Below are positions 10,481 through 24,517 of a stretch of DNA of 64,000 bases, piece after piece. The first letter of the stretch is position 1, and each line of letters opens with the position of its first letter. The notes below the pieces were generated by a model that saw nothing but the letters and a program-made list of their open reading frames with translations, had not been told where the DNA came from and ran no database searches. Position numbers and translations under genes: made by a program. Origin of the DNA: Enoplolaimus lenunculus (Eukaryota > Nematoda > Enoplea > Enoplida > Thoracostomopsidae); assembly GCA_030248215.1 (NCBI GenBank), contig JASANG010000295.1:186001-250000 (forward strand), given 5' to 3'.

Positions 10481-13400
10481 GTCATAAAGAAATTTGCAAG
10501 AATAATAATCCGGCGATTATGATAAAAACTGTAGGTTGTCTTTTCCATAGCTAACTTTTAATATTAAAGACAGTCATGTATGCATAGATTGGTTTGTCTT
10601 CAATTTATAAGTTTGTCTGGTAATAAATTATTTGTCAATAAGCGTTTTGTAACCCATTACTCCAGTCTTTTGTCATTACTCAAAAACTGCGCTTTTCCCT
10701 TCGCATACTTTTACTCCGCCCACGTATCATTCGGCCGACAGTTTGACATGAATTCATTTTCAATGCCTGGTAGGGTATACATTTGGTCCCGAAATTTCTC
10801 AAGAAACCAATAAAAAGCAATCTTACAGGTTTTTGAATATTGTCGCACTGAATGATACAGGTCCAAGCAATTTTTCGCACGCTTGTAAAACTTCCACGTA
10901 TATCATCCGTAAACACCACAGAAACTTGATTATGTTGGCCAAACGATCTGTTGGCCAAATAAGACAGTACACTGGTCCGCTTATTTGAATTACATTAGGT
11001 GCAAAGCACGTGATTGGTTGGCTTCTGTAACTATGCTAAACATGTATACTTCGCGGCAGTTATGTTTGTCTATTAGGCACAGAACCTATTAAAGTCAAAC
11101 AGCAAAGAGATCAGCGTGCCAAAAAAACGTGATATATGGTTCATCACTTTCATTTAAGTTCATGATACCAACAAAAAAACACGGCAAACTCCACGCATAA
11201 GCGGGATCGTAGCGAAACGGGATCATCGGGACTCAGCTTCTCCCCCTGGGAAAATTTTGGTCCTTTAGAAAATATTCAATCATGGTTGTAAGTCAACAAA
11301 AACGATTTTATGCCGTTACTGAAAAAAGTTTTAGCCCCCCACAGCAAGGTGAACTTTCTATGGGCCTGCGCACGAGCTGATGTACCCATGGCGCATTTCC
11401 CAAATGATTTTGTGAAACGGCTTGTTTGATACGCTGGCAATACACACCAATGTTTAAACGCTTTGTTTATATATGCAAAATTTTTGGCAGTTGTACTGAC
11501 TGGCCTTTATTAGCTACCGGTGACCCGGCGCATTTAACCGCTGTGAGTAATGTTTGAACCGAGGGATATATGCATCAGAGGGTCAAATATATATGTGCCC
11601 CTTCGTCTAATGGCTATTTCACCAAAAGCGTAGCCCAGATTTTGGGAAAAAGTCCCGTTTTTCGGAAATTTCGTACGGTCGTCTGCGGTGTTATCGGCTG
11701 CAACCACTTTACAAATTTGTGTGAACTATTGCCCAATTTGAACTGGGGTTTTGAGCCCCACTACGTTTGGTCAGAAAAGTATTACCAACTTAAATTTCTT
11801 GGTGCCGCTAAGTTCAATTTTCTGCCAGTGCTGTTGTTGGTAACGCTAGCGCATTTACAAAGTTTAGATTTGTCTTGAATGACGGCAACTGTTGAATTGT
11901 TTGTGTTTTTTAAACCCGCAGATGTAAAGTAGTAAAAATTGTGTAACATTTTTATAAACAGCCTATCGAAATAAACTTACTTTAGCGGTTTTGGACTGTC
12001 AGATGTTATAGAATGATTGTTTTTATACTGCAGAACAGGGTTGGAACCGGCGCTGTTTTTTAAGGTTAGGGCACGGCACCTTACAATTTTTCTACATGAC
12101 ATAATTTTTAGTGATATAATGATAAAGTTTCTACCTTAAAATTTTTGCGTTGCATAACATTTACAACCCCGCCCCCCGTCAGAAATACCTGGATACGCAG
12201 CTGGTTGGTGTAATGAGTCACAGGTTAATTATACATTACGGCTGTTCTTGATGAAAACTAAAGATAACGTTTGGAAAATTTTATCTTTGCTTGCGCCAAA
12301 ATCCGTTTTCGTTCAGTTAAAAGTGTCTTATTAATAACTTATGCAACACTTGAACTTTGAACCAGAACGATATTCTCAGCCGAATCCGGAAGGCTGGGCT
12401 CCTCTAAAACGACCCGAGAAAGTAACCGTTGTTTGTCTAAACATCAGCTTCTGTGCTTAATTGTTAAACTTCTGACACGAGATTGCGCATATTATTTAAA
12501 CGTAGTTGCGCACGGAACTTTTCAGCAGTTCAATAATTGGTTTCGTCAAAATTTGACCAACTTTTCTTATTTACTTCAAGCACAACCTACCTTGTGCACG
12601 TTTTCACCAGCTCTTTGTTTTTACGACATCGGATAAAACAGACTGCATTCTATCATGATTGCATACTCAACACATTTCTTTTGACAGAAGATCTGTATAC
12701 CATGTACCAGGGCGCATTTAGAGATGAAAATATTCTAGCCTGAATTCGAGGTCAACAAATTTTGTTGTAGTTGGAACATGAGGTGAAGGAAGCGAAATTT
12801 GTGATAAAAATGATGTTAAATTAGCTGCTATTAGCAGCAGGATGCAACCGGATATCCGTTTCTGTTTCCCGTAAATATTGGTGTCCGTTTCCGTAATTGT
12901 GTAATTTTTATGTTCAAAATTAGTTAAATCTCATATATCTTGCAATCTTTGGTTACAGATATGCTACAACTGTTTGAAAAGAAATAAAAATTAAGAAATT
13001 TAACCAAAATCTTAAAAATTACGATGTATACATCGGTTTTCTTGATTTGAAAAACCGATGAATGTATGCACGCCTCAATTGTGTTGACAGAAAAGTAAAA
13101 CATTTTTGAAACCTTTATACTTCAATATCCGTTTTTCGTTTCCATTTCCGTTATTTTGATCACTATCCGTTTCCGTTTCCGCTACTTGTACTATCCGTTT
13201 ACAAGGTGATTAGCGGTAATTTGCTGACGAATTTTTGCCGGAGCGCTGATCTTCGACAGTATCCAGCTGTATAAGAAGATGAGCGCAAATTAGCGAAGAG
13301 TTCTGTTTTAGTGTCATTAACGTTCAGACCAATGGCTATGGGAAGAAAATGTTATGGGTCAAATTTCAAACTGAAACCATCTTACAAAAAATTAGTTCCA

Positions 13401-14450
13401 TAACTCTTAGAACGTAGTTGCGGTTATCTATGTGTTGATTTTATATCACTCAACAGAGGCGGAAGCTCATGCTAAGTATATTCGCATGGGCAGTGAAAGA
13501 CGTGCAGACAGGGGAAGTTTGAAACTGAAAGCTTTAAGACTTATTAGCAGGTTTAGGTTAACTGACAGGGACAAATCATTATGCTGAAACATCTCGCATA
13601 TTAATACTTTGTTAGGTTCGAATTTCAATGTAGTGCGTGATACATTTAGACAAGAGTATGCACTGAGGTACATTCTATTAAGAAGCAATGTATTTGGCAT
13701 GCGTAGCGTTTTCAACCGACCCTCAAAACAGAGTTTAGTAACACAAGAACACAACGCCCCCCCCGGCATATTTTTTGTCACGCGTAATTTAAGCAAGCTG
13801 GTTATGAACTTTTGGCAAAAAGGCAACATCTACTCTTTATAGAACTTAGCAAAATCAAAAAATTATTCAGCTTTAAATCCAGTTTTATTTTAGAACTAAC
13901 AGATTTTCGTCGCATGTTTTTGTATGAGTTATCTACTATTTTACAGCAGCCAAAATAGCAGACTTCAGTGAGGGAAGGGAAGCAGTGTTTCTGATTGCTC
14001 GTTTTATAAAAAGCCTATCTCGTTATACGCAATCTGTGTGCAAGGTTAATTATGATAAATTACGCAAAAAAATGTTGTAAAAGTGAAACAAAACGTGCGC
14101 TCCAGCTATGACATAAATTTTTTCTGTATGTTGGTTTTACGGGCCCATGTAAAGATCAGAGGCGGTACGTTTTTCTGTGGGTCTGCAACAGTGTAACATT
14201 AATCTTTGGACAAAGTTTTGCTTAGGCTTAGGTTTAGGCTTAGGTATAAGATCATTTTCACGTTTAGGTTTAGACTTTGGCTTTAGGTTAAGCTTAAGAA
14301 AATGCTTATACTAATGTTTCCTCCGTGTTCCATATATATTTTCACTTTTATTCAAGATCAGTTGGTTTTCCCTAGAACGATAAAGCGTCATAAATACCGT
14401 TTGGTTAATTTTTGTAGTTAGCGGCAGCTATTTTTTACTGTTTCTATTAC
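10433..14450. other. Gene-poor interval, repeats
   Basis: It starts with the K2P 3' UTR. It also holds a short element with TTTCTATGGGC near 11220-11370, related to one at 6450-6640 (TTTCTATGGACGCCCCTGC), an element with GTTTCCGTTTCC repeats at 12840-13205, and a TTAGGC-core MITE at 14140-14331. Open frames here (for example 11570-11878 and 13467-13829) show no family signature, splice logic or codon pattern that would support a gene. Confidence 0.55.
14140..14331. mobile_element. TTAGGC-core MITE copy
   Basis: The left end GGGCCCATGTAAAGATC and the phrase CTGCAACAGTGTAACAT match the copy at 32597-32811. The centre contains degenerate GCTTAGGCTTAGG hexamers. Confidence 0.6.
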
Positions 14451-14907
14451 TACTGTAGTAACCCGAATGAGAGGCGGCGGTAATAAGCGGGGGTCCACAT
14501 TTATAGCACCAATCAATAAGAGTAGGTATCTCTAATAAGAGTCCATAGGCGAGCCTTGAATGTCCCTCCTGAAAAATTTATAGCCACCCTAGAAGGTTGA
14601 GCAGGCTACGAGCCTGATTGTAGTGCATAAATGACTCCAGGACCAAATAAAGTTGAGTTCGAAACTTCAAAGCATAGCTTAAGTTTTAAAACTACATTCC
14701 TAAGTGCAACCTTGCATATCACTTAAGCTTTTGATACAAAACAAACGTTTACTTCAACAGATGGTTGCAATACCAGATATATTAGTAAACCAAGGGCAGC
14801 GGAGGGCGGCTTAAAATAAATAACAGTCCGTAACAAAATAACAGGGGGTAACTTCTGGAGAGGACAAATAACTATTAATCTCCCCTCTTATTTCGGTAAC
14901 TACAGTA
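14451..14907. mobile_element. TACTGTA-end MITE copy
   Basis: The terminal inverted repeats are TACTGTAGTAACCCGAATGA on the left and TTATTTCGGTAACTACAGTA on the right. The interior matches the copies at 20130, 23219 and 24190. It has no coding capacity. The likely target duplication is TA, typical of Tc1/mariner- or PIF-type MITEs. Confidence 0.75.
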
Positions 14908-15483
14908 TAGCCAGATACAACTTTAGTAATAAACATGAAGCTAAAATTTATGTTTTGCATGGCACCGGTGAACTGGCATGGATCTTTCAGAACCAGACGT
15001 GAATTCGTTAATAATGTTATAACCGTTTCGTAACATTATGTAAAATTTACACTCATAACGCGCGTTATGTTGGCTGCGTCCGCGAAACGTGAGCTTTTGC
15101 AAACTGTTTTTCGGCGTTTTATACAATAATTACTTTAAAAATATTTACTTTTTTAAGGACACACATTAACAACTCGCGAAAGTATGCAAAGTTTCGGCTG
15201 TTGAGCATTTTTTCGCACATTTTAGATTAAGGTTTAGCATCAAGGTTTTAGACTCAGGCAGTGGATTAGTCTAGGGTTGGGCACCGTAGAAAACCAACTG
15301 AAAAAAACAGTTTTTTCTGGTTTCTTCCATTTTAACCGAGGAGGTGGAAAAATGGAAAAAACTTTTTATTATAATCTCGCTAAATTTCTACCAAAACAGC
15401 CACAAAACATCTCTGAAACTGTGAGAAATAGGTATTTCTTGCGCTCCCATCGCCGTGAAGGCTGATTTTGCTGGGGAGGCATC

Positions 15484-15663
15484 AGTGGCGGATCCAAGAA
15501 TTTCGAAAACAGGGACCGTACGAGATAAAAATTGTGGAAGCGCTCGCTAGCGAATCGAGAGATAAGCCGAATGCCATTTTAGTGCTAAACCTTAATACAA
15601 AATCATGGTTTTAAACCCTGTCGAGGGGCCTAGGCTGGAGTGCCCCCTTGGATCCACCAGTGG
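15484..15663. mobile_element. hAT-like short non-autonomous element
   Basis: It is bounded by CAGTGGCGGATCCAAG and its inverse CTTGGATCCACCAGTG, about 180 bp apart. The CAG-GGCGGATCCAG terminal pattern is common in hAT-type MITEs. Related single ends occur near 19545, 21215, 25420, 34955, 43390, 43565 and 47010. Confidence 0.6.
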
Positions 15664-16955
15664 AAGAAATATGGAATATATCCCTCCTATTAAACTTCTG
15701 GAAAGACCAGAAAAATGCAAATTTACCTGCTTTTAGAATACCCAGCTTTACTCTCATACCCTCTCGAAATGAAGACTTCGCTAAGCCCCTTGTGTTTTTG
15801 TGAAAGGAGTTCTTTTTACTCTGATAGGGCCGGTCTTGCCGAGTGTCGCCTACGCAAAAGATACTGTACAGTTCCAAAAGTGACAAATTTTATGTTAATG
15901 TTTGTTTTGTACCTTCGTGCTCAAGTGCAAGCCCTTCTGGAAGTGCTAGAGGCAAACTTTCAATTTTCAAGGTCCCTAACATCGGGACCCAAAAAATGAT
16001 GTATTATGTGTAGGGTGCAAAGACCGACCTAGTGCTACGAATTCATAGCCTACAAGTAGTTATCTGTAAATAAGGCAACGATGAACTCAATTCAACGGCA
16101 CTATGCTAAAACTACGGTGGCTCTTCTCAGAGGCGGACGCTGGGTGAGTAGGTTGTGTCTCCTGTAGACCCAAAAATCCTATGGTGCTGAAACGTATGCG
16201 ATACAAATGGTTTCTTAGGCAAACAGGAATTCCAGTTAGACCCATGCTGTTATATACTTCAATAATCTTAAAATGATTGCTATATCTATTTGTGATTTTG
16301 CTGTTTCTCCTTGATGCAACATTCATTGCAGAAATATGCCGCGTTTAGTTCCGAGCCTAACTTCTGACTAATTTCATTTGTCATATATCAATGAAACTAC
16401 AAAACCTGTCGGCAGATTTTTGCTGGACTTCACCCCACAAGTTTGTTGCCACATTAGTTGGCATATGCACTTTTTAGGTGTGTGACAGCTCTGTTCTCTG
16501 TAGACACGTTTTTCTCGTCAGCACATCTCAGGGTTAATCATTTGGGTGACGGTGTCTAGAAAATAAGGGTTATTATCTGCTCCCGAAATCTGTGGTAAGA
16601 TGAAATAGGTTCTTTTACATGGTTCAGAGTAGCTTGTTGAATGCTAAGCTTCAAGAACTATTCCAGCTCGCAAAATCGCTCGCTCGCAAAAATTTTTTGA
16701 TATGAGAGCACATGTCCTCCCGAAATTAAATCTGCCTACGTCATGGACCTTAAGCTTACAAGCCGCTGCTCTCGTCAATAAAAAACATAAATATCTGCAG
16801 CGGTGGTGCCAACAGATAGTGTTACAATTCTGTACAATATCTTGCTGAGGTTCGTAGGGAAAGGTCGCACCAAAGTGTTTCCGGGTCAATGTTATCGTTT
16901 ACCCGTGTATACCCTAGTCTCGGCTCTTAACTTTTTTCATCTTTGTTATATACAT

Positions 16956-17014
16956 ACATAAATATATATGTATATATGCATGTATATATATGTATATATA
17001 TGCATGTATATATA
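16956..17014. repeat. TATA/CATA microsatellite
   Basis: Alternating TATATATG/TACATA units run about 60 bp. A similar tract lies at 22058-22137. Confidence 0.8.
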
Positions 17015-17514
17015 TGTTGGTGCTTTAACCAAGGGCAAGATATACCGGCAATAAACTGGTGTTTTTATTGAGACTGGCTTTTGGGGTCTTTTGGAAATCG
17101 GCCAAAAATAGGTGTATTCGGAAAGAGTCTCTCTTGTTGTGGGACTGGTTCCAACATTGAATACTATGCCTTAACCCCAAAGACATGGACAAAGCACAAA
17201 TCAAAGCTTAATCCGTTTCCGTGCAAGAATATTTTTAATTTCATCTCGAATATAATATTTAGGTTTGATTTGGCCTTACCAGAACCTTCGATAAAAGTAT
17301 CAACGGAGCCGCAAAACTTAGAAATGAAAATTTCAGCGTATAAAAAATTTGTGTTCTTAAAAGAAATGAAGTGAAAACTTTCATGGAAATATCAAAGAGC
17401 AACTTTTTACGTAAAGTCTGGTCTCAGAATTTTCAGCTACAAATCGATCATTAGTAAAGAGCTTATAATTCAGATGTGAAATAATTTTAAAAATTAAACG
17501 ATTTCTCATATTAT

Positions 17515-17650
17515 GCTAATGTTTCTTATTTCATCTGTAATCTAAAATTTGAAAGTAGGTTTCGAACTCCAGATCCTCAATTCGAAAGCATTCGCCATCG
17601 TTACGCAACTATAGAAACTTGACCTCTTAGCTCGGACTTGCTTTCACGTT
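17515..17650 (-). repeat. tRNA-derived SINE, copy 2
   Basis: In reverse complement, a box A-like GCGTAACGATGG and box B GGAGTTCGAAACC are followed by the AGATGAAATAAGAAAC tail shared with the copies at 2385 and 37600. Confidence 0.55.
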
Positions 17651-18950
17651 TCGCGGAAATTTTGCGCAGTATAAATGGTATGTACCAGAATGATAGCAAA
17701 ACCACCTCGTAATATTTTTAATCGTACTTGGTCCTTGTGAGCTATCCCTCACAGACTTATACCTAAGCTCAGGGCTATGCTTAGACTTACTTTTAGGAAA
17801 AGACTAAGCCACCGTCTAAGTTTTTTGCTAAGCTAAAGACTGAGCCTAAACCTAAGCCTAAAGCCACAGCTTGAGCCTTTTCGTAAACCTAAACCTGAGC
17901 CTAAATCTGAACCTATGCGTTAAATTTCAATGTTGGGAAACGGAACAACAGATGTGCATGCTACATTACCGATGCGTTTTGCATCTTTGAGAAACAGCCC
18001 CAATTTATCTTTCGGATGACGTAATAAGTTTGAATTTCATAATATATTCGGCAGTCAAGTACAAGTAGTACTTAGAATAAAAAAACATTATGGTTGCGTC
18101 AAGCGTCTTTAATAACTGCGATAATTACACTGCAATTTTTAAAGGTTTTTAGTACAAAAATGCGCTTATCTTACAGGTAGGTTGCTTACCTATAAAGATT
18201 GGCTATGATTTGGAACAGCCTTGAACAGCTGAAATCGTTTAGTTTTTTTTGCACACTGCACGTTTGCAGTCATGGGTATTGCCAGTTATCATCGTTTGGG
18301 CAGAGCCACGTCAATTACTTGGATATATATGGTTTTGTTTTCAGACCTATTTGTCTCAGCTACTATTTAGTTGAAGAGAAATATATTTGTCAAAGTCACT
18401 GAAGATGGTAATGGTGTCCGCGCCCTGGCCTATGATTTCGGGTTATGGTCGTTTCCTTCAGTGCTTGCAACACCAGGAAAAATTGTCTGGCCATAAGATC
18501 AAAAATATTTGTATACACCAAGAATGTTGAAAGCCTTGAAGGTCAGATAAAGCTTGGCGTTACAGATGGCTCGCCAATATAGAATAAGCACGTAAACTAG
18601 AAAGTTTGGGATATGCTTTAATAAGCTTTATCGCAATGTCGTCGCCGTTTATTTTTGATGCTGTCGGAATAAGCTGATTACACTTTGTTTTTATCGTTTT
18701 ATGACGATTGAACCGCTTAGGATCGGCATCTTTTGTACCAACCAGCTTGGACGCTGCCTGAGTTTTTGGTGCGGTGTGCAAGTTAAAGTCAATGTGTATG
18801 TTATATCGGTGGTGCGCCATACTGATTCTGAATTTATAAACTGTACCAAAGATGAAATACTGTTTTTACTATGTATAGTTAGTTACTCGCCGATAAAAAT
18901 AACTTCAGGAATGAATCAGGTATGGCTGCATGTTTTTGCACATAACCTAT

Positions 18951-19143
18951 AGCCAATGTTTAGAACAGGGACGTAATAGAAACGTATTCTTAAGCATAGC
19001 CTATACTAAGCCTATGCGTAAGAATGATCTTTATACCTAAACCTAAGCGAAAAAGTATAATTTTAAACAAAAAGTAGTCTGAATTAAGCGTTCTCTGTTG
19101 CAGTTCCACAAAAAACCGTTCCGCTTGTGATCTTTAAATGGCC
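18951..19143. mobile_element. TTAGGC-core MITE copy
   Basis: The left end CCAATGTTTAGAACAGGGAC and a core of CTAAGCCTA-type hexamers match the copies at 9423 and 38901. The right end carries TTCCACAAAAAACCGTTCCG. Confidence 0.6.
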
Positions 19144-20129
19144 GTTACCTCGCAACGTACATGTCAACCAGCATTTGGCCGGCATGACAAGTAGAAGACT
19201 GGTTGTATAATTTATCACACTACATAGTCAATATCGACACTATATTGTGTCAAACAAATTTTTAGGGGTACCATTTGATGTTAAACCTAACAAAACAACA
19301 CACGGATACGCGGTGACTGATTCTGTATCCCCGGGAGATTTATGGCAGTTTAGCATTTTTGTACATCGGTTTGGCACGCGGGTTCAGCTAATCATGTACA
19401 GCACTGGCATTATTAAAGGGGGACTCAGCTAGACTTTGCGCAACCCATCAAGGATCAGATCCGAAAATTTTCACTTCGGGCTGGTTTCTTGCTTGTTTCA
19501 CTCGTAAGCTTGTGCATTGCGCAGCCACGTCGTCCGAAATTTCTGGATCCGCCACTGTATTGCAGTCAGTGCGTGGAAATAGTTTAGGCTCAGGTTTATG
19601 CCACTTTTAATGTTTTAAATGTGCGGGAAGACCATCTTCATTTATCAATCTAAAATCGCATGATTGGCGTTCAGAATAAAGGAATATTTTAAACATAGCT
19701 ATTATACATGGTATATATACCTATTACGTTAGTGGCTTTTTCCAGGTTTACAGTCCTGCAATTAAGAGGGGGGAATAAACCAAAAGGCTTGAATCCTTGA
19801 AATAAATTTGCTTCGCAAATACTTTTTTGCTAATCAAAGATGAAAGTGGGACGCGAAATGCCATGGCGGCCCCACCCGGCGGTGTGAGGCGAGGATTAAT
19901 TTACCGTTTCATTGGGTATGCCGCCTTATTATGTTGAACAAAAATGAGGTAAAATTGGAAAATAAAGTTTTCTCGGTTTTGAAATTTGTGAGACTATATA
20001 AATGTAAATCTAAAATTGCTTCGGCAGACTGAATAGGTATCTAAACTTATTCTGATCGGTTTGTCGGTTTCTTAATTCAGTTTAAAACTATTATATACTG
20101 AATTGTGAAAAAGTCGCGAGAACATACAT

Positions 20130-20549
20130 TACTGTAGTGACCCGAATAAGAGGGGGGGGCCTAATTCTCCTCCCCCCCACAACCCCCCCTTCCTCCAATA
20201 TTTATATTCCCCCCCCCCCCCCCCCCTCTCGATATATTCAGTATTGCAACTATCCGTTGAATTTAAACGTTTTTTGCCTTGCATGAAAATCTAGAGCGAT
20301 AATGCAAGGTTATACTTTGCATTGTTATTTTCAAAACTTAAGTACGCTTTAAGTTTCGAACTCAACTTTATTTGGTTCTGGAGTAATTATGCGCTACAAT
20401 TTGCGAATAATTGTCATTTATGGACTCTAATTAGGGTTTAGGGACTCTATCTGCGTACGGAATCTTATTAGGGATACGGACTCCTATTGATCGGGATCCA
20501 AAATGGGGACCCCCCTCTTATAACCACTCTCTTATTCGGGTGAATACAG
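20130..20549. mobile_element. TACTGTA-end MITE copy
   Basis: It begins TACTGTAGTGACCCGAATAA, ends TTATTCGGGTGAATACAG, and contains a long poly-C run near 20205-20228. It is about 420 bp with no open frame. Confidence 0.78.
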
Positions 20550-23218
20550 CAATTGCATAAAATATGAAAATTGACATAAAACTTGTTAAAATGCTGTTAA
20601 CTTTTAGTTATACATAATATTATAACTGTCATTTTAGAGAAACAGGTGGGGAACAGATTTTTTCATGGGATCCCACCTCACTTTATGGGGCATACGGGGC
20701 CTGGTAGTTTGTGGGACAACATGAGACTCTACGTGCCGAGTACAAAATATGAAATTTTGTGTTTAAGACTTAGTACAAACATTGAGCATCGCTGATGCCT
20801 GTCAAATATTTCTGGATCCGCTTACTGTTGGGGCAATCAAAAAGTGTAAATCCACACAATTATGTATAACCAACTTTATGCAATCTATAGCTACGTTATA
20901 CATGTCTTCGACCTTTATATCAAGCTATGTTTACAAAAATATTAAATTAGTTGGGTTTTTTGTCATATTGGACTAAATGAGAAATTACAAAAAACAACTG
21001 GAAATAGCCTAACATTATCTGATAAATTAACGAGCTTTAACTAACAACACCCGATGGCGGAACCATGGGGGCCACCCCGGCCGTGCCCCCCCAACAGCAT
21101 CTCGACAAAAATTATATATAGCAATTTTATGGCAATAGTTCGTGGTTTGTGTGTGGGTCAAAAATAAAGTTTATTACCTGTGAAATTTTGCCCCCCATTT
21201 TGAAATCCTGGATCCGCCACTGACAACACTAGTTCATATTTATACGTGGGCAATAAATGGGCTGTTAATATTGATTGATGTTTAAGTAGGTATCGCGGCA
21301 ATTAATCGACCGACAATCTATACTCAGAAATCTCTCCACCTAAAACAATTTGTCGTTCATGATTATAAGTAGGCTTTAGGTTAGGACTATACTTTAGGCT
21401 TACAATACTCACTGGCGGCAAGGTGTCAGTCGACGAATGGTCGTAGATATTCGACGAACTACTGTCGATGCCAAATTATTCTAGAATATATATACATCAG
21501 CTTAAAATTTACCACCAAAAACGTAGTAATGTAATTTTTCCACTATAGACAGAAAAAATGAAAAATTTTTTATTAAACAGTTAAAGTTGTAAGATTTAAT
21601 GTCCAAGTATATATAGCAATTTTTACTTGACGAATCAAATTATTTTTCGGCGACGGGAAGAGGTGAGATGTGCAAGTGCTAAAAATGCTTTAAAATCTCC
21701 CGTTTTATGGGACACTTAGTGACGAAAAACCTTATATTTGCGGCGCAAACAGGCTTTCTAACAGATTTTAATAACCAGGTTAAGCCCTCAGTTTGTAAAA
21801 CATTGTGAGCGCATTGTTAATATATATACCGTTTGAGCATCGTGTCATTTCGGCGATATTTTTTTGTTGTTACGGAACAACTGCTTGGCTGGTACGTTTT
21901 TCAACAGAAAAAAATGAGCCAAAAATCATTTTGTATAAAGTTTTCTCTCACTTTCTCAATTGAAATCCATTTATTTCTTAATATTTTTTTCTGGCCAGGC
22001 TCTTAAAAACAATCTCTCACCCGCATCCTTTACATATTATGACAGCAGTTTATTGTTTATACATACATGTACATATATTATAGGTACAATGTATGTATAT
22101 ATATGTATATATGCATATATATGTAAATATATATATGGCAGCGGAATTGTAAGATTTTTGAGAGCAAGGTTTTCTGTCCGTACCCTGCGGCTAAGTGTTG
22201 TTGGATACAAATTGTTTAACACCCCCATCATCCTTGTAATTCCCCCCATCGAACTAGAAGTTGGTTATCGTATCGACAGTAACAACCTGAGAAATGAAGC
22301 GCAGCAAAAACAGCAGAGCAAACCTTTGATGGGTAATGTACGATAAGGGGTGGCGCTGGAGGTCTCCCTCCGCCCACATTCAATCATTGTTAGCAAAAAT
22401 TGCGTGTTTTTTTTCATTGGGAAAGAATTTGCCGCATGAGAGAGAGTTGGTTTCAAAATATGTTGATATTAAATGATGACGTAACATATGTTTAAATGCA
22501 ATTTTGTATTATTTATCGCTGAAGTTCAACTAATTAATGTGCTTTCTTGGTGATTTTATTACGAAACCCTAGCTTAATAGGGTTTTACTAAACATAACTT
22601 GTTTTTCTAACAATTTATGCTTCCTTCACCGATTTTTATAATAGCTTTTTAATTAGCAGGGGCTCGTAGTTGATTCAAGTAGCTTAACTATGCTAATTAG
22701 TGGTTAGCTTAGTTATCGCGGTTCCGACGATTCCCCGCCTCTCAAAACAACATTTCAGGCCCTGTTTAGTAGTGGTTAATCCAGGATTTTCAGGGTATAT
22801 CCGAGACTGGCAGACCCGTATTCCTTTAAAGATTGCTCCGATGCCAGGCTTCAACAATAATATCTTGTTTCGATATTTGTAAATATACTATCCAAATGTA
22901 TTACCACGAAAATATAAGTGTTTGTGCAAAGTGAAATCGTATTCAAGTCAACACATGAAGCAAACTAATATCAGAATGTAAATATGCCTGCAGTTTAAGT
23001 CGTTGATGCCGGGTTTTTATTACATTCGCAACATAAATTGTCCTTAAATCCAAATTTGGAACTTACACTCTTTCAGAAATAAATGTTTCCAATTCTTCTC
23101 AGTTGAAAGTTTTAGCCAATTTTTAAGTAAAAAATAATGTCTTGAACGTGAAAGAATTATATTTTATACTTAAATTTGTAATTTAAATTTCTCAAACGTA
23201 ATTAATCTTAATTTACCG

Positions 23219-23665
23219 TACTGTATTGACCCGAATAAGGGTGGGGGGTAATAAGAGGGGGGTCCCCATTTTGGGTCCGAATCAATAGGAGTCCGTATTT
23301 CTAATAAGAGTCCGTAAGCGGAAAGAGTCCCTAAACCCTAATTAGAGTCCATAAATGTCAATTAACCCTAATTGTTGCGCATAAATGACTCCAGGACCAA
23401 ATAATTTGAGTTCGAAACTTTAAAGCGTACTTAAATTTTGAAAGTACATTCCTAAGTATAACCTTGTATTATCGCTCAAGCTGTTGACACAAGACAAATA
23501 AACGTTTAATTCAACGGATAATTGCAGTACCGGATATATCAGTAACGAAGGGCGGCGGAGCGTGGGTTAAAAATAAATAACAGTCCGTAACCGAATAGCA
23601 AGGGGGGTGCCCTCTGGAGAGACCAAATAAATATCAGTCCCCCGTCGTATTCGGGTCAATACAAT
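23219..23665. mobile_element. TACTGTA-end MITE copy
   Basis: The ends are TACTGTATTGACCCGAATAA and TATTCGGGTCAATACA. The interior includes AGAGTCCATAAATGTCAATT and GAGTTCGAAACTTTAAAG, shared with the other copies. Confidence 0.8.
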
Positions 23666-24189
23666 ATTTGCGACAGTCGATTTTTTTGTTTTAGGCATTA
23701 CTTAAACTTTAGACTTTAGGCTTAGATCACACTGAGGCTGAGGCTTAAGCTTAGACTTTGGGTTAAGTTTAGACTGCGACTGAAATTTAAACTTGTGTAG
23801 GAAAAGTATACAAGTATCAAATGTCCTGCAACGACATTAAATTTGTTTTTGTATGTCAAATCAAAAAGTTTTCCTAAAAGTATTACATATAAGAAGGTGC
23901 ATAGCACTTTGCACCTTTAACTATTTGATAATTGGTGTTTTAATTTTTGACCCGTTGACTAGAACATAATTCAGAGTTGAAAATTTTTTAACATAGATTG
24001 CATTGTAGTCTCTGGTATCATATACAAAATTGTTCACAAATCTATCTCGAACGAACAGTCTGCAGAAGGCATTCAAAATAATACGTGTAAAACATTGAAG
24101 CAGTAAAGAAAGCTGGTTTTAAAAGCTTTAAAATATGTTTTAGAAAACGTTTAAGAATAACAAGTTTTCTATTCCAACCAAAACCACCC

Positions 24190-24517
24190 ACTGTATTGAC
24201 CCGAATAAGAGGGGGGACTGATATTTATTTGGTCTCTCCAGAGGGTACCCTCTTGTTATTCGGTTACGGACTGTTGTTTATTTTTAACCCACGCTCCGCC
24301 GCCCTTCGTTACTGATATATATTCGGTACTGCAATTACCCGTTGAATTAAACGTTTAATTGTCTTGTGACAAGATTATACTTAGGTATGTACTTTCAAAA
24401 TTTAAGTACGCTTAAAAGTTTCGAACTCAAATTATTTGGTCCTGGAGTCATTTATACGCTACAGTTTGTGTTAATTGACCCTCTTATTACCCCCTTCTTA
24501 TTCGGGTCAATACAGTA
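24190..24517. mobile_element. TACTGTA-end MITE copy, opposite orientation, internally deleted
   Basis: The left half of this copy matches the right half of the copy at 23219 in reverse complement, about 0.5 kb away. It is about 120 bp shorter, consistent with an internal deletion. Both ends keep ACTGTATTGACCCGAATAAG. Confidence 0.78.

Larger units (their letters stand above)
14908..23218. other. Gene-poor interval, transposon-rich
   Basis: Apart from the elements listed separately, this stretch contains hAT-like ends at 19545 and 21053-21222, degenerate CCTAAGC hexamers at 17755-17930, a region with GTCGACGA-type motifs at 21295-21475 resembling 7900-8090, and a second TATA microsatellite. 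No exon with supporting splice signals and a recognisable product was found. Confidence 0.5.

Noticed and set aside
10071-10487. Poly-Ile and poly-Met open frames on both strands
   Set aside because: They are alternative frames of the AAT microsatellite; the Asn frame continues the K2P M4 helix in phase.
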